The notes: generated by a model from the letters alone, not told the origin. A stretch of DNA of 64,000 nt from Paraburkholderia eburnea (GCF_002917095.1 NZ_PQGA01000007.1:230830-294829), one strand, 5' to 3'; positions 26,036 through 34,424 are shown, counted from the stretch's first letter. Numbers and translations: made by a program.

Positions 26036-26387
26036 AAAACGCAAGCACTACGTAAGCATCAGGCAAGCACCATCGCGCGCCCTTCGTTCCGGGCGCGCGT
26101 TGTTTGATCGAGATACCAGGCGCCTGCACGCGGCGATGCGGACTCGACGCCGGTTGGCCGCCATTGGGCGCATACTCTGACTCTTCAAAACGCTCGCGCG
26201 TCTGCCGGGCGCACGGTCTGACACCGTTTCGCACTTCCCTTCGTCCGCCCGATCCAGGGGCACAAAAATTGCGGCAGTGCGTCGAATGTTCAGCCGGACA
26301 GCATGAAGCCATGCCCGTGCAATCGCCCCTCGCCATTGCCGCGTCCGGCAGTCCGCCAGCCATCGAGATCGACTCCGTTTTCTTCCC
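26036..26387. other. Intergenic region between the reductase and the MscS channel
   Basis: This 352-base gap starts with a terminator. The remainder is the upstream region of the channel gene; no palindrome or further gene stands out. Confidence 0.5.
26074..26105 (+). terminator. Intrinsic terminator after the aldolase/reductase operon
   Basis: A perfect 9-bp stem CGCGCGCCC / GGGCGCGCG with an eight-base loop is followed by TTGTTT. Confidence 0.8.
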
Positions 26388-29183
26388 ATGCCAAGGATGC
26401 CCATCTTCTCTCGCCCAGTTGCCCGCCTTTTAACCGGTTTACGCGTGCGGCGTCTTGATCCGCTGATCGCCCTGCTCGCCTGCGTGCTGATGTTCGCCGC
26501 AGTGCCCAGCCGCGCCGCCGCCGCCGGGCCGGCGAGTTCCGCCAATCCCGCCGCGCCCGTCGTGCTGACGCCTGCGCAGGCACACGCGGCGTTACAGGTC
26601 CTCGACGATCCGGTGCAGCGCGCGCACGTCGCGGACACACTGCGGGCGATTGCCGCCGCGGGCGCGCTTGCCACGCCTGCCGCTGCGGCTTCGGGCAGCG
26701 CCGCCGCCAGCGGCGCGACCGGCGCAAGCGCCCCCGCCGCCGCGTCGGCGGCCAGCGCCTCGTCCGCCTCCGATGCGCTGTCGAACGCGCTGCGCTCGAA
26801 CGGTCTCGTGCTGCAGATCGCCGATGGCGCCGCGCACGGCGCGCACGTCATCAGCAGGCAACTGCTGCGCGCACGCGGCGCGCTCTTCAATGTGCATTCG
26901 GCGCACGACTGGTGGAGCGTGCGCCTGGCCACGCCCGAAGGCCACGCAATGCTGATCGGCCTGCTGCGCGTGCTATTGCTCACGCTCGTGCCGGCCGTCG
27001 CGCTGGAATGGCTGATGCGGCGCGCGATCATCCGGCCGCATCGCGCGATCGTCGCGCACGCGCATCGCGACGACGACGCAGAGCGTGCCACGCCGCCCGC
27101 CGCTGCCGCGCGCGAGGCCGCCCAGCAGCAAACGCCCGAAGCGAGCGGCACGGTCGCCGTGCGAAAGGCCGCTACGCAGAAAAACACCCAGAAGGATGCC
27201 GAAAAGGACGCGCTGCGCGCCGCCGCCGGCATGGGCACGCAGGATCCGGAGGAGCACCAGGGCGTCGACGCCAATGCCATCGCCGCCGACGCTTCCGAAG
27301 TCCCCGCCGCCAGCGACACGTCCTACGTGCGCAACGCCGCGGCGCTCGCACGCGAGGCGCTTCACCGCAGCCGTGGCGCACACCACTGGGGTCTGCTCAA
27401 GCGCCTGCCGCTCGCCTTGGTCCTTACGCTGCTCGACCTCGTGCCGGTGATCGCGTTCGGTCTGTGCGCCGCGGGCGTGCTCTCGCTGTCGGGCCCCGAA
27501 GATGCCGCGCCCGCCGCCGCCGTCGGCCATGTCGTCGATACGTGGGTGATCTGCCGCATCATCATCGCGGTCGGCAAGCTGCTGTTCGCGCCCGATTCGG
27601 ACGATCTTCGCCTCATGCCCATGACGGCCCCATGGGCCGCGTTCTCGCAACGCTGGCTCGCACGCATCGTCGTGATCGGCGGCGTGTGCGGGGTGCTCGC
27701 GGGCGCGGTGCCGCTCGGCATGACCGAGGACGCGCACCTCGCGCTCGTCAAGCTCGTGATCCTCGTCGCGCACGTCGCGCTCGCGATCATGATCCTGCAA
27801 TGCCGCCATGCCGTCGCCGACCGTATCCGCCATTCGCCCGCCGCGCGCGGCTCGTTTGCCTGGCTCGTGCACTGGTTCGCCGACATCTGGGCGATCGTCG
27901 CGGTGTTCGTCGTCATGGCGCTGTGGTTCGTCTGGGCGCTCGATCTGCGCGGCGGCTACCAGGAACTGATCCGCGCGGGCGGCATTTCGCTCGGCGTGCT
28001 GCTGGTCGCGCGCATGATCGCGATCGTCGCGCTTGGCGCGCTCGGACGTGTCTTCGATCCGTACGGCAAGGGCGATAACCTCTCGATCACGCAGCGCCGC
28101 GCCTATCGCTATTACCCCGCGCTGCGGCGCGTCGTGATGGGCGCGCTCTGGATCATCATGCTCGACGTGCTGCTGCACGTCTGGGGTCTGCATCCGGGGC
28201 GCTTCCTGATCAACGCGCCGATCGGCCATCTGCTCGGCTCCGCGCTGCTGACGATCGCCGTCGCCATCGTGGTCGCGATCGTGATCTGGGAGGCCGCCAA
28301 CGGCGTCGCCGAACGGCGCCTGAACGCCTGGACCGACGCGGGCGACTACGTGCGCGCCGCGCGCCTGCGCACGCTGTTACCCATGTTCCGCACCACGTTG
28401 TTCGTCGCGATCTTCGTGGTGGTGGGTCTCACGGCGCTTTCGCAGCTCGGCATCAACACCGCGCCGCTCATCGCGGGCGCGAGTATCTTCGGCGTGGCGC
28501 TCGGCTTCGGCTCGCAAAAGCTCGTGCAGGACTTCATCACCGGCATCTTTCTGCTCACCGAAAACGCCATGCAGGTGGGCGACTGGGTGACGGTCGCGGG
28601 CGTCTCCGGCACGGTGGAGTTCCTGTCGATCCGCACGGTGCGTCTGCGCGGCGGCGACGGCTCGCTCTACACGGTGCCGTTCAGTTCGGTGACGACGGTG
28701 AACAACACGAATCGCGGCATCGGCAATGCGGCGGTGAAGGTGATGATCGCCAATGGCAAGGATCTCGAACGCGCCGTCGCCACGCTTGAGGAGATCGGCG
28801 CGGCGATTCGCGCGGACGACGCGTTCAAAAGCGGCATCCTCAGCGACTTCGCTTACTGGGGCGTGGATTCGGTGGACGGCGCGAGCGTCACGCTGGTCGG
28901 CCAGATCCAGTGCAAGGACTCGTCGCGCTGGAGCGTGCAGCGCGAGTTCAACCGGCGCGTGCTGACGACGTTCACGGAACGCGGCATCGAGCTTGCCAAT
29001 CCTCAGCGCAACTTCCTCGTTAATATGTCGAACGAGCACGACGTCGAAGACCGCACGCTCGACGATGACGAGCGCGACGATCGCGACGACGCCAAGGACA
29101 CGCGTGGCCGTCCGGCATCCGCTTCAGGCAGCAGCGCCAAAACGCGCAACGGCCAGAACACGCCGCGCGGCAAGCCGAATTGA
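26388..29183 (+). CDS. Large MscS-family mechanosensitive channel
   Basis: This 931-residue inner-membrane channel has an N-terminal signal-like segment (about residues 24-46), an Ala/Ser-rich low-complexity periplasmic stretch (about 85-130), many hydrophobic helices between 185 and 690, and the MscS core at the end. The pore-lining helix and the segment after it read INTAPLIAGASIFGVALGFGSQKLVQDFITGIFLL (split by residues 690-725), followed by the beta domain NAMQVGDWVTVAGVSGTVEF. The C-terminus after about 890 is a charged, disordered tail. Such large forms resemble YnaI/MscK-type channels that release solutes on hypo-osmotic shock. A second ATG nine bases on is possible. The 5' flank ends the previous operon with a terminator, so it is monocistronic. 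Confidence 0.9.
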   Translation: MPRMPIFSRPVARLLTGLRVRRLDPLIALLACVLMFAAVPSRAAAAGPASSANPAAPVVLTPAQAHAALQVLDDPVQRAHVADTLRAIAAAGALATPAAAASGSAAASGATGASAPAAASAASASSASDALSNALRSNGLVLQIADGAAHGAHVISRQLLRARGALFNVHSAHDWWSVRLATPEGHAMLIGLLRVLLLTLVPAVALEWLMRRAIIRPHRAIVAHAHRDDDAERATPPAAAAREAAQQQTPEASGTVAVRKAATQKNTQKDAEKDALRAAAGMGTQDPEEHQGVDANAIAADASEVPAASDTSYVRNAAALAREALHRSRGAHHWGLLKRLPLALVLTLLDLVPVIAFGLCAAGVLSLSGPEDAAPAAAVGHVVDTWVICRIIIAVGKLLFAPDSDDLRLMPMTAPWAAFSQRWLARIVVIGGVCGVLAGAVPLGMTEDAHLALVKLVILVAHVALAIMILQCRHAVADRIRHSPAARGSFAWLVHWFADIWAIVAVFVVMALWFVWALDLRGGYQELIRAGGISLGVLLVARMIAIVALGALGRVFDPYGKGDNLSITQRRAYRYYPALRRVVMGALWIIMLDVLLHVWGLHPGRFLINAPIGHLLGSALLTIAVAIVVAIVIWEAANGVAERRLNAWTDAGDYVRAARLRTLLPMFRTTLFVAIFVVVGLTALSQLGINTAPLIAGASIFGVALGFGSQKLVQDFITGIFLLTENAMQVGDWVTVAGVSGTVEFLSIRTVRLRGGDGSLYTVPFSSVTTVNNTNRGIGNAAVKVMIANGKDLERAVATLEEIGAAIRADDAFKSGILSDFAYWGVDSVDGASVTLVGQIQCKDSSRWSVQREFNRRVLTTFTERGIELANPQRNFLVNMSNEHDVEDRTLDDDERDDRDDAKDTRGRPASASGSSAKTRNGQNTPRGKPN

Positions 29184-29234
29184 CGTTGTCATGGCCGGTG
29201 CGTGTCCCGCGCGCATCGGCCTCACCCCCGCCCC

Positions 29235-29255
29235 TTCCCGAAAAGCCTCACCTTT
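29235..29255 (+). repeat. Dispersed CTCACC motif, copy 5
   Basis: Match with T instead of C at the first base, then TCCCGAAAA-GC-CTCACC-TTT. It is 51 bases after the MscS gene. Confidence 0.72.
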
Positions 29256-29297
29256 AGCGATGTCATGCGCCCTTTTCCACCCGCACGCACGACGTTG

Positions 29298-29318
29298 AAT
29301 CCCTTGAAACAAGGGCTT
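29298..29318. repeat. Hairpin GAAT-CCCTTG-AAA-CAAGGG-CTTC between motif copies
   Basis: CCCTTG (29301-29306), loop AAA, CAAGGG (29310-29315), with GAA/TTC pairing outside one mismatch. The CTTG-N3-CAAG centre recurs, inverted, between motif copies 7 and 8 at 43252-43266. Confidence 0.55.
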
Positions 29319-29360
29319 CGCGCGATGTTTGCCGATACAACGATCGCGCATTGACCTTGG

Positions 29361-29381
29361 CTCCCGAACAAGCTCACCTTC
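29361..29381 (+). repeat. Dispersed CTCACC motif, copy 6
   Basis: Core match CTCCCGAACAAGCTCACC followed by TTC. It lies 20 bases before the terminator hairpin of the minus-strand ABC operon. Confidence 0.75.
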
Positions 29382-29394
29382 AGGTACGCCGCGC

Positions 29395-29426
29395 ACGAAA
29401 AAAACCGGAGCGCCTGGCTCCGGTTT
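29395..29426 (-). terminator. Intrinsic terminator of the ABC transporter operon
   Basis: Stem AAACCGGAGC / GCTCCGGTTT (29402-29411 and 29417-29426) with a five-base loop. On the minus strand the stem runs into a series of T residues (A-run at 29398-29404 on the plus strand). It lies 36 bases past the ATPase stop. Confidence 0.88.
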
Positions 29427-29461
29427 CTCTATTGCATCGCGCCTGGCTGTCGCTCGGCGCA

Positions 29462-30796
29462 TCAAGCCTCGACGTCTTCCAGACTGAAGATTTCCGACTG
29501 GTCGTTGTACGAGAAGATCTCGCCATAACGGCCCCAGTCGATCACGGTATCAAGCGTCTGTTCCGCCGCGACATCGGAGAGGATGTCTTCCAGCTCCTGT
29601 TCGAAGCGCACACGCGGCGCACGGTGGCCCGGACGTTCGTTGAGCACCTTCTTGATTCGCGCCGCGAGCGGCACGTTGCGCAGCAGGTGATCGGCGAACA
29701 TCAGCTTGCGCGCCTGCGTGCCCATTTCCGCGAACACGCGCGCGGGCGGCGTGAGCAGCAGATCGCCGTCGCGCACATCGGCGAAACCGAGCTGCTGCAG
29801 CATTTCCGCGATCGGGAACAGATCGTCCACTTCCAGATGCAGCGAGCGCGCGATTTCCGGCATGTCGGCGCGGCCATGATAGGGCGCGGCCGCCAGCGTT
29901 TCGATCAGACCGGCCATCAGGTTGGTCGACACGTCCGGCAGACGGCTACCCACTTCGAGACGGCGCGACGACGTTTCCGCCGCATCGCGCGCGGTCATCT
30001 TCGCGTAGATCTCGTCCACGAGCTTGCGGAACGCCGGGTCCAGGCGGTTGCGCGGGTGCTTGAACGGCACCTTGATTTCGGCGACCACGCGGCCAGGATT
30101 GGACGACAGCACCAGGATGCGGTCGCACATGAACACCGCTTCCTCGATGTTGTGCGTGACGATCAGCATCGACTTGATCGGCATGCGGCCTTGCGTCCAC
30201 AGGTCGAGCAGGTCGGTACGCAGCGTTTCGGCGGTCAGCACGTCGAGCGCCGAGAACGGTTCGTCCATCAGCATGAGCATCGGATCGACCACCAGCGCGC
30301 GCGCGAAACCCACGCGCTGGCGCATGCCGCCCGACAGTTCGCGCGGATAGGCGTTTTCGAAGCCGTCGAGGCCGATCAGATCGATCGCGGCCAGCGCGCG
30401 CTCGCGGCGCGCGCGCGCGGGCACGCCCTGCGCTTCGAGACCCGCTTCCACGTTCTGCAGCACGGTGAGCCACGGGAACAGCGCGAAGGTCTGGAACACC
30501 ATCGACACGCCTTCAGCCGGCCCTTCGAGCGGCTTGCCGCGCCAGTTCACTTCGCCGGCGGTCGGCTCGATGAGGCCGGAGATGATGCGCAACAGCGTGG
30601 ACTTGCCCGAGCCGGAACGGCCCAGCAGCCCGACGATTTCACCCTCGCGCAGCGACAGATTGACGTCGTCGAGCACAAGGCGCTCGTCGTCTTTCTTCGC
30701 GAAGCCGCGCGACATGTGCTTGACCGAGAGCACTTCTTCACCGAGCGTCGGACGCATCGGCAGCAAGTCGGATGAGACGATTTTCGGATTCAGCAT
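29462..30796 (-). CDS. NitT/TauT-type ABC transporter ATPase with AAA-associated C-terminal domain
   Basis: This 444-residue protein has an ABC ATPase at about 20-260: Walker A GRSGSGKST near 58, Q-loop FQTFALFPW, signature ELSGGMRQRVGFARAL, Walker B MLMLMDEPFSALD and H-loop IVTHNIEEA. A C-terminal domain from about 300 to 440 (PEIARSLHLEVDDLFPIAEM onward) matches the AAA-associated domain found on nitrate/sulfonate-like ATPases. No solute-binding protein is encoded next to it, so the substrate is not indicated. It lies 16 bases after the fused permease gene and ends at a strong terminator, making a two-gene operon. Confidence 0.9.
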   Translation of the reverse strand: MLNPKIVSSDLLPMRPTLGEEVLSVKHMSRGFAKKDDERLVLDDVNLSLREGEIVGLLGRSGSGKSTLLRIISGLIEPTAGEVNWRGKPLEGPAEGVSMVFQTFALFPWLTVLQNVEAGLEAQGVPARARRERALAAIDLIGLDGFENAYPRELSGGMRQRVGFARALVVDPMLMLMDEPFSALDVLTAETLRTDLLDLWTQGRMPIKSMLIVTHNIEEAVFMCDRILVLSSNPGRVVAEIKVPFKHPRNRLDPAFRKLVDEIYAKMTARDAAETSSRRLEVGSRLPDVSTNLMAGLIETLAAAPYHGRADMPEIARSLHLEVDDLFPIAEMLQQLGFADVRDGDLLLTPPARVFAEMGTQARKLMFADHLLRNVPLAARIKKVLNERPGHRAPRVRFEQELEDILSDVAAEQTLDTVIDWGRYGEIFSYNDQSEIFSLEDVEA

Positions 30797-30812
30797 GATG
30801 ATTTACTCCATC

Positions 30813-32564
30813 TCAATCGAGCCGCAGCCGGGATTCGGCATAGGTGTAAAGCGGACGCCAGAGCACGCGGTTAAACAGCGTGACGAACAGGGACATCATC
30901 GCGATGCCCAGAATGATCTTCGGGAAGTCGCCGGCGGCGGTCATCTGCGCGATGTAGGCGCCCAGACCATGCGCCTGGAGCCGCGTATCGCCCCACTGCA
31001 CGAATTCGGCGACGATGCTCGCGTTCCACGCGCCGCCCGAGGCCGTGATCGCGCCCGTGACGTAATACGGGAAGATGCCCGGCAGCATCGCCTGACGCCA
31101 CCATTGCCAGCCGCGAATGTGGAAATTCTTCGCGGCTTCCTTGTAGTCGTTCGGATAGGCGCTCGCGCCCGCGATCACGTTGAACAGGATGTACCACTGC
31201 GTCCCGAGGACGATCAGCGGCGAGAGCCAGATATCCGGGTTCAGGTGAAAGCGCACGATGACGATCACGAACACCGGGAACAGCAGGTTGGCCGGGAACG
31301 CGGCGAGGAACTGCGCGAGCGGCTGGAATTTTTCGGCGAGCGCGGGACGCAGGCCGATCAGCACGCCCAGCGGCACCCAGATCACCGACGCAATCGCGAT
31401 CAGCAGCACCACGCGCAACAGCGTGATGAGGCCGAGCACGAACACGTGCCAGACTTCGTCGAGCGTCACGCCCGTGCGCACGTAAGCGACCGCGCGCCAG
31501 ACCACGAACACCGTGAGCGCGATCACGCAGACCGACCAGACGATGTCGCCCACGCGCGAGCGCTTGCTGCGCGTGGTGCTGATCGCGGGCATGGCCTTCG
31601 GCAGTTGCGCGCGCACCGGAATGCGCGCGAGCGTCGCGAGCAAAAAGCCCATCGGCACGAGCAGGCGGTGGATCAGACGCGTGCGGCGGATCAGGTCGAG
31701 CAGCCACGATTCGGGCGCATCGCCGGAACTCGTGTTTTCCATGCGGAACTTGTCGGCCCAGGCGACGAGCGGACGGAACAGCAACTGGTCGTAGGCGAGA
31801 ATCACGACCGTCATCGCCAGAATCACCCAGCCGACCGCGTGCAGATTCTTTTCAGTGATCGCCTGCGCCAGATACGCGCCGATGCCCGGCAGCGTGATCG
31901 TGTTGTTGCCCACCGTGATCGCTTCGGAGGCCACCACGAAGAACCAGCCGCCCGACATCGACATCATCATGTTCCAGATGAGGCCCGGCATCGAGAACGG
32001 CACGTCGAGCTTCCAGAAACGCTGCCAGGCCGTCAGGTGGAAGCCCTTCGACACTTCGTCCAGATCACGCGGCACGGTGCGCAGCGACTGGTAGAAGCTG
32101 AAGGTCATGTTCCAGGCCTGGCTCGTGAAGATCGCGAAGATCGCCGCGAGTTCGGCGCCCAGCACGCGCGAAGGAAACAGCGCGAGGAAGAACGTGACCG
32201 TAAAGGAGATGTAGCCCAGCACCGGCACCGACTGAAGAATGTCGAGGATCGGCACCAGCACCTGGCCCGCGCGCCGGCTCTTGGCCGCGAGCGTGCCGTA
32301 GACCAGCGTGAAGACCAGCGAGGCCACCATCGCCGCCAGCATCCGCAACGTGGTGCGCAGGGCGTATTCGGGCAGGTTCGCGGGGTCGAGCGAGATCGCC
32401 TGGGTCTTGAGCGTCGAGATGGGCGCCATGGTTTCGTGGAAACCAACGGCCGCCATCGCGATCAGGCAGATGATGAGCGGAAACGCGACGAAGTCCCAGC
32501 GATTGGGCAGCACGCGCCACGCCGAGGCGTTGGCCGTCCGGTTCAGGTTGAATCTGAACTCCAT
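30813..32564 (-). CDS. Fused double-permease subunit of a NitT/TauT-type ABC transporter
   Basis: This 583-residue inner-membrane protein has two binding-protein-dependent permease domains in tandem, at about residues 80-285 and 370-575. Each has an EAA-type coupling loop: DEVSKGFHLTAWQRFWKLDVPF in the first and YKEAAKNFHIRGWQWWRQAMLPG in the second (split here at residues near 180 and 480). The fusion replaces the usual homodimer. GGAGG lies six bases before the ATG, and the start overlaps the stop of an upstream small frame as TAATG. The substrate is unknown: no binding protein is near. The long structured leader suggests regulation by metabolite, ion or translation state. Confidence 0.9.
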   Translation of the reverse strand: MEFRFNLNRTANASAWRVLPNRWDFVAFPLIICLIAMAAVGFHETMAPISTLKTQAISLDPANLPEYALRTTLRMLAAMVASLVFTLVYGTLAAKSRRAGQVLVPILDILQSVPVLGYISFTVTFFLALFPSRVLGAELAAIFAIFTSQAWNMTFSFYQSLRTVPRDLDEVSKGFHLTAWQRFWKLDVPFSMPGLIWNMMMSMSGGWFFVVASEAITVGNNTITLPGIGAYLAQAITEKNLHAVGWVILAMTVVILAYDQLLFRPLVAWADKFRMENTSSGDAPESWLLDLIRRTRLIHRLLVPMGFLLATLARIPVRAQLPKAMPAISTTRSKRSRVGDIVWSVCVIALTVFVVWRAVAYVRTGVTLDEVWHVFVLGLITLLRVVLLIAIASVIWVPLGVLIGLRPALAEKFQPLAQFLAAFPANLLFPVFVIVIVRFHLNPDIWLSPLIVLGTQWYILFNVIAGASAYPNDYKEAAKNFHIRGWQWWRQAMLPGIFPYYVTGAITASGGAWNASIVAEFVQWGDTRLQAHGLGAYIAQMTAAGDFPKIILGIAMMSLFVTLFNRVLWRPLYTYAESRLRLD

Positions 32565-32653
32565 TAGCGGCCTCCGAGGGCAAAAATGCGCGCGACGCCA
32601 CCTGCGCAGGGTGCGCGGCGGATCGTTCGCAGTGAGCGGTTGAACTGATTCAT
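32564..32653 (-). CDS. Possible 29-codon upstream ORF ending in TAATG with the permease start
   Basis: This small frame starts MNQFNRSLRT, is Arg-rich, and ends in TAA that overlaps the permease ATG (TAATG), the classic re-initiation arrangement. There is no good ribosome site before its own ATG, and the frame is open for 55 codons further upstream. It could be an accident of the permease leader. Confidence 0.35.
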   Translation of the reverse strand: MNQFNRSLRTIRRAPCAGGVARIFALGGR

Positions 32654-32777
32654 GTCTTGAAGCACCAGCGTTCTGGGTGATGCGCGGCCCTCGCGCCTGG
32701 CTTTCCTCGCCTCACTGACTTCGTGGGCGACGGTGCCGGCGCGGGACCGTTCTCGCGTCTGACTCTTGAAAATCCCG

Positions 32778-32948
32778 TCAGCCCCGTGCGCCAGGGAACA
32801 CCCGTGCGCGCAAATCACGCCAGCGCGCGGCGAGTCTCGAAGTACGGCAGGGCGGCGTGGCCGGCGCGCGCTGGCGGGCGCCGATCACATCGGGATGCAG
32901 GGTGTGCTGCGTTTGCGGCAGGTGCGGCAGAAGAAGGCCGAAGTTCAT
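32778..32948 (-). CDS. Small ORF of 56 codons in the ABC operon leader
   Basis: I do not recognise the product. The ATG at 32948 has a strong ribosome site (GAGGAGA, seven-base spacing). The peptide begins MNFGLLLPHLPQTQHTLHP, is Pro/His-rich at the start and Arg-rich at the end, and has no membrane helix. It lies between a hairpin-rich leader and the permease gene on the same strand, and could be a regulatory leader peptide or a real small protein. The strong ribosome site is the main evidence. Confidence 0.5.
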   Translation of the reverse strand: MNFGLLLPHLPQTQHTLHPDVIGARQRAPATPPCRTSRLAARWRDLRARVFPGARG

Positions 32949-32961
32949 GCTGAATCTCCTC

Positions 32962-32984
32962 GCGTCTCACCCATCGGTGGACGC
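32962..32984 (-). promoter_or_regulatory. Hairpin just before the 56-codon ORF ribosome site
   Basis: On the minus strand GCGTC-CACC / GGTG-A-GACGC pair around a short loop, a 9-bp stem with one bulge. It ends about three bases before the GAGGAGA ribosome site, so folding could affect access to it. Confidence 0.5.
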
Positions 32985-32990
32985 CTTGGC

Positions 32991-33076
32991 GAGGAAAGTC
33001 AGCAGACCCGGCGGCGCGCGCGATGCAATCGGGCAATTCGGCGCGCAACGACGGCTTACGTCCGCCGGCTTTCCTC
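32991..33076 (-). promoter_or_regulatory. Large bulged hairpin in the ABC operon leader
   Basis: Plus-strand arm GAGGAAAG (32991-32998), a nine-base bulge, CCGGCGG (33008-33014) pairs with the continuous arm CCGCCGGCTTTCCTC (33062-33076), giving 15 Watson-Crick pairs. The about 47-base loop can pair further (GCGCGC blocks). The strength and the position, overlapping the end of a small ORF, suggest a cis-regulatory RNA. Confidence 0.65.
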
Positions 33077-33127
33077 AAGAAATATCGAAAGGAAGCGGCA
33101 TAACGGATAACTGTCACTGTCGGACAT
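33056..33127 (-). CDS. Possible 23-codon leader peptide ORF
   Basis: The ATG at 33127 follows AAGGAG at five-base spacing. The peptide begins MSDSDSYPL and has five serines in 23 residues. Its last codons cover the first arm (33076-33062) of the large hairpin, so ribosomes on it would prevent that hairpin from forming. This is the geometry of translational attenuators; whether it is used is unknown. Confidence 0.45.
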   Translation of the reverse strand: MSDSDSYPLCRFLSIFLEESRRT

Positions 33128-33360
33128 CGGAACTCCTTATCGTCACGGCGGCGTGCGAGGCGAGCCGGAGGGCCTGGCCTGAAGCGCGACGCGAGTGGCG
33201 GTCCGCGCATCGGCTTCGGTCGGCTAGCGCATGGCCAGGCGACACCTGGGATGCGAAAAACAAGCGGCGAACGAAGCCATGAGCGGGCCGTGCCGGGAGC
33301 GCGAACGCTCACGGCGCGATATCGGTCCTGCGCTGCGCGAAGTGCGGCGGCGCGGGATCG

Positions 33361-33374
33361 ACGCTAATTAGCGT
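33361..33374. promoter_or_regulatory. Perfect 14-bp palindrome ACGCTAATTAGCGT
   Basis: A perfect dyad, far upstream (about 800 bases) of the permease but close to where the promoter of the leader transcript should lie. It is a candidate operator; no factor is identified. Confidence 0.5.
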
Positions 33375-33415
33375 GCACGAGGATTTACTGCTGGACGCGC
33401 ACCATCTGCCTGGCT

Positions 33416-33468
33416 GGCAAGACGGCGGCTGAAAGAAAGGGAGCGCGGACGTCCTGCCGGTCAGGCAG
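33416..33468 (-). promoter_or_regulatory. Alternative pairings CTGCCTG / CAGGCAG
   Basis: CTGCCTG (33416-33422) can pair with CAGGCAG (33462-33468), or the second arm can instead fold locally with CTGCC (33454-33458). Mutually exclusive pairings of this type can form a switch, but the 39-base loop makes this tentative. Confidence 0.35.
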
Positions 33469-33750
33469 CGAAACTATTCGAAGATCGACAACTGCTACTG
33501 TCCAAGGCGTCAGCCCCTTTTGTTAAGACGGGCGAATTTTAGTCACGCACCCTGCCTGAAGTCAACACGATTCGCGCCGTTCGTCAAATCCCGTGCCAAT
33601 GCCGCCACAGCGCCGCCGGACGGCCTGTCACGCGGATTCGGGACGGATCCGGGCAAGCGCTGCGAAACCGTTCCCATAAACGGCTGCGAGGCTCGGGAAC
33701 CGATCAGCAAAAGGCATTCGCGTTATTGCGCAAATCGTGTGCCCGAAAGT

Positions 33751-33792
33751 CTGCAAAGCGGGCTGCAAAGGGTCTGCGAAGGGTCTGCAAAG
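33751..33792. repeat. Four tandem copies of CTGCRAAG
   Basis: CTGCAAAG or CTGCGAAG occurs at 33751, 33763, 33774 and 33785, spaced 12, 11 and 11 bases, about one helical turn. It lies just beyond the stop of the minus-strand hypothetical gene. No role is evident. Confidence 0.5.
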
Positions 33793-33803
33793 CGGCCCGC
33801 CGC

Positions 33804-34268
33804 TCAGGCGCGCTTGCGGGCCTGTTGGCGTGTATCGCCCGCGCGCATGCGCTCCAGCCGCTCGCTCGCTTCGGTCAGCACCCACAGCGGCGCGCTCTGC
33901 AATTGCTGGTCGTACACGGCGATCACGGCCTTGATGGCGTCGAACTGCGCGTCGTCGATCAGCCATTCGCCCTGCGTGCCGCCGCGCGAGAAGCACGCGA
34001 GGATCGCTTCGTCGGCGGGGCCGATCTGCTCCGGCGTGAGCGTGCCGTAACCGGCTTCGGCGCTCGCCTGGGCCAGCCAGTGAGCGTGCAGGATGGCCTG
34101 CGCATCATGCTGGGAACCGCCCGCGTGTAACGCGGCCAGCGCCAGATGCACCTGCAGGGCGAGTTCGTCCGCGCTCGCGCGCGGCATCGGCAGCAAATCA
34201 CCCTTGGCCCGATGCCGGCGGACGCGGGCGGCTTGAACATGTTGCGGGAAAGGAATCGTTCTGGCCAT
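33804..34268 (-). CDS. Hypothetical protein, 154 residues
   Basis: I do not recognise a named family. It starts MARTIPFPQHVQAARVRRHR; an alternative TTG lies three codons upstream. The N-terminus is basic (RVRRHRAKGD), and the rest is helical and acidic-neutral (ADELALQVHLALAALHAGG, FDAIKAVIAVYDQQLQSAPL, LTEASERLERMRAGDTRQQ). It has no signal peptide or membrane segment. The basic N-terminal part could touch nucleic acid, but no helix-turn-helix is clear. It is followed by four short tandem repeats. Confidence 0.75.
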   Translation of the reverse strand: MARTIPFPQHVQAARVRRHRAKGDLLPMPRASADELALQVHLALAALHAGGSQHDAQAILHAHWLAQASAEAGYGTLTPEQIGPADEAILACFSRGGTQGEWLIDDAQFDAIKAVIAVYDQQLQSAPLWVLTEASERLERMRAGDTRQQARKRA

Positions 34269-34424
34269 GTCGCACAAAGGAAATCAGTTCAGGTGCAATA
34301 ACGGCACCTCCCGCTCAAGGTTGAGCACTGATTGACTACGCCAATGTAACGATTGGTGACAACCGGTAAGGAGTGCGCCCGGCGAAAGCTGCCGGGCGGG
34401 CGTTTGCGGACGTTTGGCCGGTCT

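Larger units (their letters stand above)
32565..33803 (-). other. Long leader/regulatory region of the ABC transporter operon
   Basis: This stretch of about 1.2 kb has no large gene. On the minus strand it carries, in order towards the permease, a 14-bp palindrome (33361), a 23-codon ORF with AAGGAG (33127-33056), a 15-bp bulged hairpin (33076-32991), a second hairpin (32984-32962), a 56-codon ORF with GAGGAGA (32948-32778) and the TAATG junction. I could not match it to a riboswitch family I know. Confidence 0.6.

Noticed and set aside
30465..32567. A 700-codon open frame on the plus strand
   Set aside because: It is fully antisense to the ABC permease and has a Arg/His/Asp-rich, domain-free translation; an artefact of GC-rich codon use.
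32991..33076. RNase P RNA, suggested by GAGGAAAGTC on the plus strand
   Set aside because: Only the first few bases agree; the conserved P4 and J regions are absent and the segment is explained better as a hairpin on the minus strand.
33056..33540. Known riboswitch (guanidine, manganese, cobalamin, glycine, TPP)
   Set aside because: None of the conserved sequence cores I know for these classes is present on either strand.
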